Made by a program: the position numbers and the translations under genes. The notes beneath the pieces were generated by a model. The model had not been told where the DNA came from, ran no database searches, and saw only the letters and a list, made by a program, of their open reading frames with translations. Shown piece after piece: positions 47,124-59,048 of a DNA stretch of 64,000 nt (position 1 is its first letter; each line of letters begins with the position of its first letter). The stretch lies in the NCBI GenBank assembly GCA_025531455.1, contig JAMYHL010000065.1:166567-230566 (forward strand), given 5' to 3'. Source of the stretch: Apiotrichum sp. Y4204 (lineage: Eukaryota; Basidiomycota; Tremellomycetes; Trichosporonales; Trichosporonaceae).

Positions 47124-48532
47124 CTAGAGACCCTTGTTAAAGTAGATCGGGCCCTTGATGTCCTTGAACTTGCCGCCGAGAGTCTCGCCCGAGGTCTTGG
47201 CGCGCTGCGGGAAGTAGGCGATGGCGGGGGGCAGGAAGAGGCCGAGGGAGAGGCCGATGAGCGTGAGCTGCGTGAGGTTGGAGAGCATGTGTCCGCGCGG
47301 GCCGACAAATGTCCCCCGGCGCTCGAGCAGCGTCATGACCATGGGCGGGATGATGAGTGTGGGCCTGGGTGTCAGCTCGAAAAAGGGGATACAGCTTACA
47401 CGTTGGTGAAGACACGCGACGCGGCGGACTGCATGACGGCCATCTGGCCGGCCTTCTCGCTCTTGCCGAGGGGAATCTTCTCTTCGTGGCCCTGCGCATC
47501 CTTGCGGGTCTGGAAGACGTCGACGCCGTCGCGCATCTCCTTCCACCGGATACACGAGATGTTGACGACACCGGCCGACGCGACGGACACGAAGGGGACG
47601 AGGCGTGCGAGAATGTTCTTGGCTGCGGGGGAGATGCGCAGGCGCGGGACGAGGCGCGTGAGCGAGACAGCGAGGAAGACGGATGTCGCCGTCGCGGCGC
47701 TGTACGCCGTGGCCAGCTCCTGCGTGCTCATCTCGATCGACTTGTTCGCGTTCGAGTAGTTGACCGCGACCTGTCGTCAGTTGCTGCTCTTCCTACAAGA
47801 TGTCCAGCAGCACCCCGACTCACGTTCAAGGTCTGGTTACAGAACTGCCAGAACACAATGCTCTTCATCGACGGGTTCGGCATGAGCATACCCGCGCAGA
47901 TGATGAGGTTGGTGGGGACGAACGCGGACATGCGGAAGGGGAGCGTGACCGGCTCGCCGGTATCCGGGTGAATCGACGAGTTAACCACTGAAGAAGTGCA
48001 AAGTGCGGCGAGAGAAGCATATCCGGAGGGGCAGATCCAGGAGGAGTGGCAGCATCAGCAGCAGTCCCGCAGACCATCATCAACGAAGCGCACTCACACT
48101 GTGTCGCGCGGTCAAAGCGCTCAGCCTCCTCCCTGCCGACCCAGACGCCGTTGTCTCCCGCAGCCTTGATGGCCTTGCCGTAGCGCACGACATCCTCCTC
48201 GGCGGCAGCGAGCTCTGAGCGCGACGCGAGGAGCGTGAGCGGCGACGTCGTCGAGTAGAAGTACTTGAGGCGGCCGGCTGTGTGTTAGAGAAGATGAGCG
48301 GGGAGCTGGTAGTGTCGCGGAGATTCCATGCGCATCGGTAGGCGGCCTGGCTGTCTGGCTGGTCCGATTCGGTGGGGTCCCATCGGGGTCCCATGGCACC
48401 ACCCTCGTCACTCACTGTAGGTGTTCAAGTCGTACTTGGGCACCGCTGCTCGTCAGTCCTGTCCAGCTCGCAGCTCAACATACAGAGGTTGTACAGCCCG
48501 GGGTGCGCGGCGTCCGTGCGGAGGTCGGCCAT
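47124..48532 (-). CDS. Sideroflexin (mitochondrial serine transporter, Fsf1-like)
   Basis: Sideroflexins sit in the inner mitochondrial membrane and carry serine for one-carbon metabolism. Exons 48484-48532, 48416-48445, 48098-48277, 47824-47987, 47400-47770 and 47124-47364 give 344 residues, typical for the family (about 320). The conserved parts are PKYDLNTYTGRLKYFYS near the N-terminus, HPDTGE, PFRMSAFVPTNL, WQFCNQTLNV, AVNYSNANKS (the family signature), VPFVSVASAG and SRVFTN. Four or five hydrophobic segments follow the usual pattern. Exon 2 is only 30 nt. The second-last intron uses GTAAGC. It lies tail to tail with HOM6, 163 bp apart. Confidence 0.95.
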
Positions 48533-48986
48533 CGTGATAGAGCGGAGAGGGAGTGGATGGTGTGGGTGTGACGATGACGAGGGCAAGTTGATACTCTTTG
48601 TCTTTGTAGTTGGGAGTGGATGTTGGTTGCCGAGTTTTTTGGCCTCCGCTACCCCCATATGACTCGGTTCCCGGTCCGCGGTCCACGCACGGTTGTCACC
48701 GGTCTCCCGCCTGTGGGGCGGTTGAATCTCGGATAAATCATGTTCCGGGCCGGGTGCGAGTGTGGCTATCGGGGGTGACGCTGGGAATGACAGTGGCACA
48801 TTACTGTAGCGAGGGTATGAGAACATGAGGACATGAGTGAAATGAGGACACGAGGACAGAGATCAGTGAACGAGGGACATTGTGAGCGTGAGACTGAGAA
48901 GACAAAAACCCGAGAGCGCGAGAACATGGGAGCATGAGAACACGAGAAAGCAAACCTACATGGCCCAAGCCCTCTACCAACCCTCC
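48533..48986. other. Interval between sideroflexin and the small orphan gene
   Basis: It holds the promoter of the sideroflexin gene. The segment 48815-48955 is a purine-rich series of imperfect GAGAACATGA/GAGGACATGA-like units. No gene is supported. Confidence 0.5.
48815..48955 (+). repeat. Imperfect GAGAACATGAG-like purine-rich repeats
   Basis: About ten diverged units of 10-12 bp with the core GA(G/A)AACATGAG or GAGGACACGAG follow one another. Antisense ORFs through it are Ser/Phe/Cys-rich and not credible as proteins. Confidence 0.55.
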
Positions 48987-49402
48987 TCATTCTCCCTCAG
49001 CAGCAGCGACAAGCCGCTTCCTCAGCCCGCCACCAGCCACAAACTGCTTGTAGATGCTCTTATGGGGCACATCGTGGCCTTTCCCCGCCAATGCTGTCAG
49101 CACACACTCTTCTTCTCACTCACATAGGACCCCAGCTCGGCGAGGTGCTCGTCCTTGATCTTGTCGCAGACCCACTCGACGGCGAGCGCGCGGATCTCGG
49201 GGGTGAATACGCGAGCGCGGCGAGTCTCGGATTTGGGGGCTGGCTTTGGTTTTTCGTCTTGGACGTCCTTTGAGGTGTGGGGGTTTGGCTTTTTGTCCTC
49301 CATCGTGTTGGGGTCGCTGTCGATTTCGGGATTATGCGTGTCGAGGTGCGACGAGGGCTCGTACGGCTCTGGCTTGGATGGTTTGGTGCGTGCGCGGGGC
49401 AT
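48987..49402 (-). CDS. Small orphan protein, 129 residues
   Basis: Not recognised. Exon 1 is 49120-49402 and exon 2 48987-49093. The first 70 residues are Pro/Lys/Glu-rich and disordered, then comes a small helical-looking domain with RRARVFTPEIRALAVEWVCD and IKDEHLAEL, continuing in exon 2 as KGHDVPHKSIYKQFVAGGGL and a charged end. The only intron that keeps both conserved-looking halves in frame is 26 nt (GTGAGA donor, CTGAC four bases before the acceptor CAG), shorter than the 33-34 nt minimum seen elsewhere in this window. If that intron is not used, the protein stops soon after exon 1. The domain could bind nucleic acid, but nothing proves this. Confidence 0.5.
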
Positions 49403-50134
49403 GATGAAGTTGGGGGAAGAAGGTGTGCGTGGGAGGGGGTTTGTATTTATATTGCCAGAGGTAAGCGGGAGGGAGTGGTATGGGAACTGTGCAGACTGCG
49501 CCCTCGTCCTCGACCACATTCTGCCATTCTGGAGGATAGCAAAGGACGTTGTATAGCCTCATAATGCTCATCTGTTGATTGCAGCTCACTTCCACACACG
49601 CATGTGTTTTTCTTGTCGCATCATGTTATTGTCTCATCCCACACACAAGCAATTTTTGCAGACATTGTTGTGGTCTCACCCGGAGCACAACTCCCGAACA
49701 TGCAATTGCAGCTAGTAAAATAAAAGAATGGCATTGGGCATGACTAGTACCGCATGTATATGTACCGGCTACGCATTGTGCCATCTACTAAGATGAAGAC
49801 AGAGACAGAGAACAAACCGAGCTGGAAAAAGAATGTGGGTGATGGGTGGCGCATAGCTTATCGAATAATCGAAAACAATGTGGGCCACTTGCCTGGGGTA
49901 TCACGGTGCGGCGCCTGTACATATTGGCCGCGGATGGGTACGAAAGGCGTTAAGTGTGAGTTTGAGCGGTGACTAAGATAAACGGTGGGACAAAAAGCGG
50001 GTGGCGAATGACAGCGTCCGACAAAGATCGCACCACGCGTGATTATAGAAATAAACATTATAGTTGGCGCTGCCGGCGCCTCGAAGTAGATGGACGAGGT
50101 GATCAACATCTGTGAGAAACAATGTGAGGGGCGC
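49403..50134. other. Interval between the small orphan gene and kinase-like gene 1
   Basis: About 730 bp with AT-richer composition than average, holding the promoter of the orphan gene and the 3' flank of kinase-like gene 1. No gene or RNA is recognised. Confidence 0.5.
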
Positions 50135-52539
50135 TTACTCCCCGTCGGGGGTGGAGCGGCGGAAAATCTGAGAGACGCGGTGAAGCCGGTGGAGACCGTT
50201 CTCAAAGCTCCGCTGGAGACGGATACGGGGGGCGTTCGCGTCCGGCGGCGTCATGGGGGTGAGATTCATCACATTCACCGGAGTGGCAGGGTGTGAGGGC
50301 ATTTCGGGTGGAGTGACACACCAGGTAAAACTGTTGGAAGCTGCAACCGCGGAGCCTGTAGGGTTGAGGCGTGCGGTGCCTGGCGCCTCTGCGAACGACG
50401 AAAGGGAGTTCGAGCGGGAGTGCGATGCGCCCAAGGTGAGCTCGTCATGGTGGTGAGACCCCACGTTGGTAAACGCCATGTCACTTTCGGTATCGTTCTT
50501 GGGAGCAGCAGGACTCTCACTCAGCAGGACGTCCAGCTTCTTGTGTTCCTCTTCACACTTTTTCGCCCACTCCGCCGCGGTTTCTTTCTCACGAAGGGTT
50601 GCGCGGTCAAAGCTAATCAGCCGAAGGCTGCCGTCACGAGCACAGAGAATGTGGCGCCAGGCCACAGCCTCGTGAATGACCCCCGCATCGTGTAAAAGAC
50701 TGTACAGCCTGCGAATCTCGGATCTGGAAGTCAGTTCCGTTACCCTACAATCCTGTAGCTTACCGAGTAGCAACATGGTGGCCCTTGGAAGGTGAGAGCA
50801 ATCCTCCAGCGTCCTCAAACAACGCGGCCCAGCACTGATGGTTGTCACTCTGCTGACTGCCCAAAAGGCCAAAGAAGCGAGGCACGACAGTGCCCTGCAG
50901 GTCAATGAGGGGGCCCGCGTAAAAAGAGATTTCGGTGTCCAGCGCTTTCTTAGCTTCGGCGCGGGTGTATTCAGTCGACTTCTCGATCGACACGTCTGGG
51001 AAAACCGTCAAGTCGCAGAACTTGACCACAACATCCGCGGTTGCCTCTGGAAGCCACGCAAACCGAACGCTGAAGGCATGCCACAAGCTTCCCCGTCCTC
51101 GAAATTCGGCGAGATCAAGCTTGGGCGTGAACCACTCCTCGTAGGAAGTTTCGCACTTCAGGGTTGGAAGGTTACGCGCCTCATGCGCAGCATCATGCGC
51201 AACATGGGTTGGGCCATAAAACGCCTCGGTCATCCTTGAGATAGCGTTCCGAGTTTCGGGGCTGATGTGCCCTTCAAACTGGGGGCTAAGGGCGAACGTG
51301 AACGACGAACGTCCAAGCTGCGGTCAGCTCTATCTGAAACTAGGCTCGTCACCTGTAAGAGTACACGCACCTGCATCGGCTCCATCCCCCTATCATACAT
51401 GGCGTTGCGTTTCAGGCTCATCTCGCGGCTCTTACGCTTGTCAGCCTCTGCGAAGTGTCAGTCAATTGCAGGGGTTGCGCCACCGGAATCTGTAGGTTTC
51501 GTTTTTTACTTACTTCCAAAGTTGTCTGTCAACAAATTCCGCAACACGCTGGAAGTTGTCGCAAACACCAATGGGGTGTAGCTTGACCGAAGGGAGAGGC
51601 CCCTCCGGCAAAGAGCAAATACCGTACAGCTCAAAAAGAGTCCCATTGGAGACTCGGACAACTTGTCTCCAGGAGTGTTCTGGTCCGTGATCAAGTCAGA
51701 AAATTCGACAGACACATCTCCACCGAGACTGTGGCGGGGATTGTTGATCAATATGAACCGGCGGCAGTTGGTAATGATGGATACCGGGATGCCAAGGGCA
51801 AACATGTCGGCAAGGAGCTGTGTGTAAGTTGCGACCCAAAGCACGAGAAGGACAAACATGCACTCACCCTACCAACAACCTTGCAAGTGTATGAGCGATG
51901 GTTGGGAGGGAGCGGCGTGTTGACTACCACCTTGCCCTCGTTGTCGATTTTGATCAAGTTGTGACGGAGTGAATCGCTGAACATGCGCATTGCGCAGTCT
52001 TCGAGGGTATCCGGAGATTCAATCTCGACCAGAGCAAGTACCTCCGCCGGGTGATTTGCAGGCGCATGTACAAGCTCGGCACGCGCAGGGTGCCTTTTGT
52101 TGGTGCTGAGACGCCAGAACAGCTGCAGGCCCGTAGAAAGAAGGTGAACGCGAAGGATCTCGTTCAGAGGGAGGAGGATGTACTTGACCATGTATTCGGT
52201 GGGCGATTTGGGCTGCCAGTTGTTGCTGGCCACAAGCTCAAGGTGCTCAACGTCGGAGAATTTAGCAAACTTTTTCTGGAAGCGCTCGGTGTCGGCGCTG
52301 CTTGGGCCTGGAAAGTTTGCGGCGGGATCCCTATTTGGAGCAAACACGTTGGAAACTTCTGCAAGGCGCTTGTCGAGCTGAACCAGCAGCTCGGACGAGT
52401 AACGAAACAAGGTTGCCGGGAGAACCTCGTCGTACTGACGGGCTTTGACTGATGAGTCCTCTTCAAAGTCGCCGCAAGGCGGGAGCCGATGATTCGACAA
52501 GACTTCATGAAGTGCGCGGTAGTGCTCGGGGTCGGACAT
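50135..52539 (-). CDS. Degenerate protein-kinase-fold protein 1, function unknown
   Basis: Five exons (51868-52539, 51514-51817, 51371-51447, 50764-51278, 50135-50723) give 718 residues in closed frame. The N-terminal half resembles the upstream domain seen in fungal kinase-like proteins, with ELVASNNWQPKSPTEYMVKY and RFILINNPRHSLGG. The C-terminal half has a protein-kinase-like fold: DVVVKFCDL corresponds to the beta-3 Lys strand, EISFYAGPL to the helix C region, and WAALFEDAGGLL to the hinge. The catalytic loop reads AGVIHEAVAWRHIL instead of HxDxxxxN, and DFG is replaced by SFD. It is therefore probably a pseudokinase. The tail is Ser-rich. Large fungal families of this kind are known, but their roles are not. 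Confidence 0.78.
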
Positions 52540-54759
52540 GTTAAGGATAGCTGAATGAGGAAGACGTTGATAAAACAAGCGAGGTAGAGAGGGGTGGATA
52601 GTGAAGAAGTAAACACTCGGTCGACTGATAGCGACGGTGTGATTGGGACAGTGAGTTTTGGGGAGGAAGTTTGAGGAAGGACAGAGTGGGATGAGTAGGC
52701 GGACGAGGGTGACAAGGTTGTGTGTGTCGAGGAGGACAAGCAAGACGGCAATGTGGGTGTGGTAGCGAGAGTGCTTTGGAAGGTGAGTGAGTGAAGAGGA
52801 GAGTGAGAGAACGAGAGAAAGAAGGAGACGAGGGAGGGTCAGAATAAAAGGAGAATGAACAAGAAAAAATCGACACAGAGAGGAGTCGGACGACAAGGAG
52901 AGCCGTTGAACAAGAAGCAGTGACAAGTGACAGAAGCGAGAGAGAGAGACAAGATGGTGGATGAGTGAATAATGCACTCGAGAATTACTTCTGATACTCT
53001 GACACATCACATAGACACACACGCAAGCAAAGGGACAATCGCATCAGCTTTACCTTCCTACGAGTCCACCTAGTCACACCTCAACCCCGTCCGATGGTGC
53101 AAGCGCCAGAACGGAAAAAAAAAAATCAGACGCGGTGCACTATTCTGGCGATCTGGCGGTGATGATCGCGAATTTAGAATAGAGGATCGACGTGCACGGG
53201 TGAGAGGCATGGGGCGCAAGGGCGCCAAGGATGCGCTGTGCACGCTGTGGGTGTGGCGGCAGATCAGAGGATCAGAGGATGGCAAGAGATCAGAGAAGGT
53301 CTGGGCCGGCAAGGCCCAAAGGCCAAGCAGGATCGAGCGAGGGAGCTTCTCAAACGCGCTCAAACGCCTGATAGGCATCTGAAGGCAATTTCAGGGGATG
53401 ATTGATGATTTGCATTTGTTGATCGCCGCAGATCCTCGTGGGAGGCTTGGACACGTACTCTTCTTCTCGCGCCGGCGGCACAGGATCGTCTGCGCGTCTG
53501 ATCTGGACGATCCACGGGGGGCCACAGGGGGGCGCACTGGCGTCGATCAGAGATTCCCAAACGTCCTGTCAGAACGATCAAGATCCAGGCATCCCACGAG
53601 CATGCCAAGCCCTCATTGGGATGAATAAGTTTCTAGCTTCTGGAGAGCTGGAGGGCAGCGACGACGCGAGTCAAGGCAGTCTGCGCGCGTCTGGGTGGCA
53701 AACCGACTAGGGCACAAATGACGTCGGAGGGTCCCTCCCATGGGGACCGGAGCGCGTCCACAGTAAAGATGAGAGTTGCCCCGCGCCCCGTCAACATCCC
53801 TCTCTACAACTGTGCGACTGGCACGCTCGTATGCACACATATTTGGCACTCATCTGTACACTGATCCGCGCTCTCAAAATGATTTTACGAAGCGTAATAC
53901 ATGCATCGGACAAGGTCACAAATTGTCGGGTGTTTGGGGGTTCGATTTTGCCCCTGGCCCGGTGATCGGGTGTGGCGCGGCAGACGCGCACCCGGCGGTC
54001 ATTGTTGGCTGTGTGCCTTCTTGCGTTCCCCTTGCCTCGTTGTTGCTGCATTGCCAGGAGATAAAATTGAAAAAGAGCTGCAGGTGAGGTGAGCGTATGC
54101 ATGCAGACGATTGACTAGCGATTCGCTGCATGGCCCGAGGAATCGGTCGCTCGGGGGTAGCCAGGGCTGCACATCGAAGGTAATCCGTGTGGGGTTGTCC
54201 GCGCTGGGCGGTCGGGCTGATCCTCTGATGGGCAAGGTTACCGTCATCAGTTTTGCGCAAGCTTCCTTGCAATCTCTCCTCAGACATTTTCTCTTGTCAG
54301 TGTCTTGTTCCCGGTCTGCTCACTATGCGTTGTTTGCGCTCTTCCTAGTCGGACACCAACATCGCCACACACCAAAAGACAACGACGGCCCACACACACA
54401 CTCGCACAACCACACACACATAAGCAGCCAACCGCGACTCGATGAACGCCAAACACAGGCGACCGACAAAGCTGAGGCTTTCACTTCTTTACATCCTTCA
54501 ACTCCCTCCCTCTTGTTATTCTTCACTGACCCCTCCCTCTTGTCATTCATCACCGCTTCCACTCCACAACCCACATCAGTTTTCCACATTCTCTCTTCTT
54601 CTTCGTCCTCTCACTCATCCCTTACATCAGTCCCTCTCAATTCTCATTTTGAACTCCAGTAGTTCCAATCAATTCTTCCCCCGTCATTCTCTCGTTATTC
54701 TCCTCTTTGTTATCCTCTCAGCCTTTCTCAAACGCTCTCTGGCTTCTTGATTATCAGCT
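52540..54759. other. 2.2-kb divergent interval between two kinase-like genes
   Basis: Both kinase-like genes start at its edges and point outward. The flanks of both starts are long purine or pyrimidine tracts (52560-53000 and 54350-54750) that look like mirror-image leaders. The middle (53080-54250) holds short ORFs without domains and a few GATCAGAG direct repeats near 53265. No further gene is supported. Confidence 0.5.
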
Positions 54760-56185
54760 ATGGAGCCGTCCGGCGAGGAAGACTTCGAAAGGAGGAAGAA
54801 AAGCGCCAACTGCCCCTACAATATTTGTTCGGAGGAGTGCGGACATGTGAGTTTATATTGATCGGTTTGTGCTCACCTCAGTCGCCCAGGAATGATTGTA
54901 TTGAGTTCTTTAAGGACCTTCCCCCTGAGCGGCTGCCAAAGGGTGTCATCCCTTATCTGCCCTTCAAGCCTGCCGTTCCACCAACGCTTCCTTCCAGTTG
55001 TTCGACTTCTACGGCCCGTAAAAGGAAGGTGAGAGATTGGGAGCCTGCCATTTTTTGACAGGGTTCAGCTTCCAGGTCCGGCTCCGCGGCAACAGACTGA
55101 GCAGACGGAAACTGAGTCGGACGATGACGGCGTTTTCGTCCACAAAAGAAAGCCGGTGCCTCGGGAGTCTCGATATGAGCTGGTCCGTACTGCCACTACC
55201 ATGAACTTACGGCTGTTAATCCCCAGGTGGTCGAACGGCTCTGGCCCTGGGAGTTCGACAGGAATCTCGAAACTGTTCTCAACCTGAACAACCGGTTCAA
55301 AGGACCCGTGAACCCAACGGTGGTTCGCGACTGGATCTACAAATGCCGCTGCTTCAACGAGCAGCCGGAGGAGATTTGGGGAAGACACACACGTAATTAC
55401 GCCAGCACTCCGCTGAAAGGCATTATCCTGTGTCACTACATTATGGCGGGTCGAATCTGGGCCGCGTTTTCTGCAAAAGTCTGGAACAGCAACAAGTTGG
55501 TTGTGGCTAAGTTCACAGCGATGTTTAAAGTGGACAAGATCGAACAGACAGAGCGCGTCAAGGAGGTGTGGGTGTACGACACCCTCCTCGCACACCTTTG
55601 CGGGTCGGTTATCCCTTCCTGGTACGGTGTCTATGTCAGCACCCAGGCTTCGACATGTAAAATGAACCCTGTTGTGGACGTGTTCTGCGCGGTGATGGAA
55701 GATGCCGGTACGGCCCTGACCGAGAAGGAGGCAAAAGGGTTTCCTGACTGGGCGAAGTGAGTGTCTTCCCTTGACTTTGGCTGATTTCCAGAGCCATCAT
55801 TGTGGAAAAGTACCGCCGACTTCACGAAGCTGGGGTCGTGCACAATTCCGCAAAGTACAAGCATTGGCTGGTCCACAAAAGACACGAGATGAAGACCGCT
55901 TTTGAGATTAAGACCGCTCTTGAAAACATGCGCCTCATCGACTTTGGCGCCTCACTGCTGCGCGACTCGCCCGACGTGTGCAACATGAAGCTGGATAGCT
56001 ACCCCGAGAGCAGCTTCAAGATGGAGGCAGCGGCGGAGATGGCCAGGGTGAGGGCGATGCTTGGTATGAAGGCGGAGGAGGAGTGTGAAGAGGATGAGAA
56101 AGTGGAGAAAGGTGGAGCTGGGGTTAAGAAGGGAGACGGTGATGAGGAGGAAGGCGACGACGTTGAGATGACCCAGGAAGCATGA
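54760..56185 (+). CDS. Degenerate protein-kinase-fold protein 2, function unknown
   Basis: Five exons (54760-54846, 54882-55028, 55069-55182, 55227-55756, 55792-56185) give 423 residues. The N-terminal 130 residues are polar, with TEQTETESDDDGVFVHKRK. From LVVERLWPWEFDRNL a kinase-like domain starts: KLVVAKF is the beta-3 strand, VYDTLLAHLCGSVIPSWYG spans the helix C and beta-4/5 region, and FCAVMEDAG is the hinge. The catalytic loop is AGVVHNSAKYKHWLV, with Asn where HxD has Asp, while RLIDFGAS keeps the DFG. Loss of the catalytic Asp suggests an inactive or highly altered kinase. The third donor is GTCCGT, which is non-consensus but is the only join that keeps VVERLW in frame. The tail is acidic. 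Confidence 0.75.
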
Positions 56186-56411
56186 AGGGCCAGCGGTCCG
56201 AGTGTTACTACCCTCCTGCAGCTGGAGAAGGTCTGAGCTTCACAGTCTGAGCTTCACAATCAGGGTGGGGCAATTGACAAACGATGACAAGATTGAGCAG
56301 AATAGATCAGTACTCAGGTAGACAACTAGGCGTAGACATCTTAAATATCTGTCTTTGCACTATAGATACCCAGATTCCCATGTACGCAATGCATCAAATA
56401 CAGCCATACCT
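56186..56411. other. Convergent 3' region between kinase-like gene 2 and MAK5
   Basis: About 225 bp between two stop codons; it contains a short direct repeat of GAGCTTCACA near 56235 and no gene. Confidence 0.5.
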
Positions 56412-59048
56412 CTATGCACGCTTCCCGGCCTTGCCACCCTTTGCAGCCTTGCCATTCGCGCCGCCCTTGGACTTGCCGCCCTTGCCCTGTGGCCGTGCCC
56501 TCTCCTTCTCGTCCTTCTTGCCCTTGGCGGCCTTTGCCGGCGGCGCGCCCTTATCCCCCTCGCTCTTCGGCCGCTTGCGCTTCAACGCCTGCACGTCGAC
56601 CATCTCGTACGCGGCGCCCACGTCCGCGCCGAGCATATTACTGTGCGCGGTGCCCTGCACCATATCGTGAACGACGACGCGGCTCCCAGACGTGGGGTAC
56701 CGCGCGCTAACCCCGCGCGCGAGGAGCGGCTGGGCGAGGAGGTGCGCAAGCTTGGCCTTGAGCTGCGGGACCTTGGCCGCATTGCGCGCCCGCGAGCCTG
56801 CCGCACCCTTTTTCGCGGCGTACGGCAGATCAGGGTCGTGCTCCTCGTCCGAGAACATGTCCGGGTCAATGTCGATATCCATCGCCTCGGCCGCCTCCTT
56901 TAGCCAGTTGCGGTCGTGGTTTTCCTTTTTGGTATTGTGCATTGCCTTTTCGATATCGCGGGCGACGGCAATGCGTTCCTTGAGCTTTGGGAGGAAGCCG
57001 GCATCAATCTCGAGATCGGGTGGCGGGGCACTGCGTCCCAGGCTCTTGAGGAGCGCGCGCTGCACGCCGCGGTCCTCTGGCGAGACGAGCTGGAGGGCGA
57101 ATCCGGGGTTTTGCGCGCGCGCCGTACGTCCCGAGCGGTGCACGTAGTTGTCGGCTGTGCGGGGGAGGTTGAAGTGAATGACGTGGTCTACGTGCGGAAT
57201 GTCGAGACCACGGGCGGCGACGTCTGTGGCGATGAGGACGCCGTTGGATGCAGTCTTGAAGCGCTCGAGGTTCTTCAGGCGCTGTTTCTGCTGCAGCTGC
57301 GAGTGGAGCGGCCAGACGGGCACGTTGAGGGTCTCAAACAGCGGGATTAGGCGGCGGATGCCGTCAATCGACGTCGTGAATACCAGGGACCGGCCGGGAT
57401 ACCGCAGCAGGAAGTAGTAGAGGTACAGGTCCTTGTCGGAGGGAACGCATTCGACCATTGCTTCACGGAGGGTCGCGACGAGGCCGCCATCGGGACTCAA
57501 GTCGATGACCTCGGGGGCCTCGTCGCGGAAGTCGAGGCGGTCGACGAGATCCTCGAGCGTCGACGACTTGGCTTTACGCGGCGCGCGCCGCCGCTTCTTG
57601 AGGTTCACCTGCAGGTCCTTGGAGAGGGTGGCGGAGAAGACAAACGTCTGCATGTCCTCCAGCGCGGCAGTTTCCGTAAGCTGAGTGGCGGCCTGTGCGA
57701 AAATCGGATCCTCGTCGTCCTCCGTCGCCGGCGCGAGGTGGCGCTGCGTCAGGCCGACAATGTTCTCCAGCTCGGCGAAATGCCCCGTCTCGATCATGCG
57801 GTCCGCCTCGTCAATCACGAGGAAGCGCAGCGCGCGCACCGACGCAGCAAGCGTGTCGTCCATCTTCATGAGGTCCCACAGTCGGCCGGGGGTAGCGACG
57901 AGAATGTCACACCCGCGCTCAAGGATGCGTTTCTGCTTTTGTGCCGAGAGACCGCCGACAATGCTTCCGATAGAGATGCGCGGCACCTTTGCCTTCTTCT
58001 CGCCCTCGGGGAGCGCGGCGGCGACGACCTTGAGCAGGTGGTCGTTTACCTGAATCGCGAGTTCACGGGTCGGGCAGAGCACGAGCGCCGCAAGCGGGCG
58101 GTGTACGCCCGCCTTGGGCGCCGGCTGGCGAAGAAGCCACGAGAGGATCGGGAGCGAGTACGCCAGCGTCTTTCCTGATCCCTGGGAGTTAGTGAGGAGC
58201 GAGCTAGATCAGGAAAAACTCAGCAGCTCACAGTTTCGGCGACGCCGACGACGTCACGGCCCTCCAGCGCGAAGGGCACAGCACGGCGCTGAATCTCGGT
58301 CGGGTTCTTGAACTGCAGCGCGGCCATGCCCCGCTTCAGTGTGTTGTGAACACCCACGCCCTTCCACTCCGGAAGCTTGCGGTCTGCGTGGTCAGTTCAG
58401 AGGACACACACCACGTACCATCAAAGTATGGCTCGGCGTCGACGGTCTGCTCGTCGTCTGCGTCGTCGAGGTCTGCGGCGTCCATGCCTGCGAATGTTGG
58501 GAGCGCTTCGGAGTCGGAGTCGGAGTCGTCCCCTGCGACATCTTCCACCTCTTCCCCGTCCCGGTCCTCGTCCTGGTCGTCCTCGTTCACCTCCTTGTCC
58601 TCCTCAGACGCCTCCTCAGTATCCCTAGCCTAAGTAACGTAAGACTCTACCAACCTCATCACAAAACACTCACCACAAACCGCGCCGTCTTCCTTCCCTG
58701 CCCATCATCCTCCCACTCGACGCCAACACCATCAAGCTCCTCGAGCATCATCATCCCGCCCCCGCCATCCATGCCGGGCAGGGTGGAAGTGTTCACCGCT
58801 TTCCACGGCAGTGCGTCCGCGCGGATCCGCCTCGGGGCCTTCCCCTCCGAGCTCGTGAGTCTGGATTTCGTCGCCTTCCCGCCCTTAGCCTTCTTCACTT
58901 CCTCATCCTTCCCACTGCGCTTCTTGGCGAGACGCGCCCGCGCAGCATTCGCCTTGTGCACGCGCTCCTGCGTCTCCGAAAGCAGCTTCTTTGCACTCTT
59001 CGCCTTTGTCGTCTTCGCCTTCGTTTTCGTCGTCGTTGGGTCGGACAT
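56412..59048 (-). CDS. MAK5: DEAD-box RNA helicase Mak5 (DDX24 family), 60S ribosome biogenesis
   Basis: The helicase acts in the nucleolus on large-subunit precursors. Exons 58674-59048, 58419-58629, 58232-58383 and 56412-58181 give 835 residues. A basic then acidic N-terminus precedes [20 protein letters not shown] and the Q motif [14 protein letters not shown]. The Walker A motif VAETGSGKT is split by the third intron between Thr246 and Gly247. Further motifs are [64 protein letters not shown] and [11 protein letters not shown]. An inserted acidic/basic stretch after SAT and a Lys/Gly-rich tail ([20 protein letters not shown]) fit Mak5/DDX24. Confidence 0.95.
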
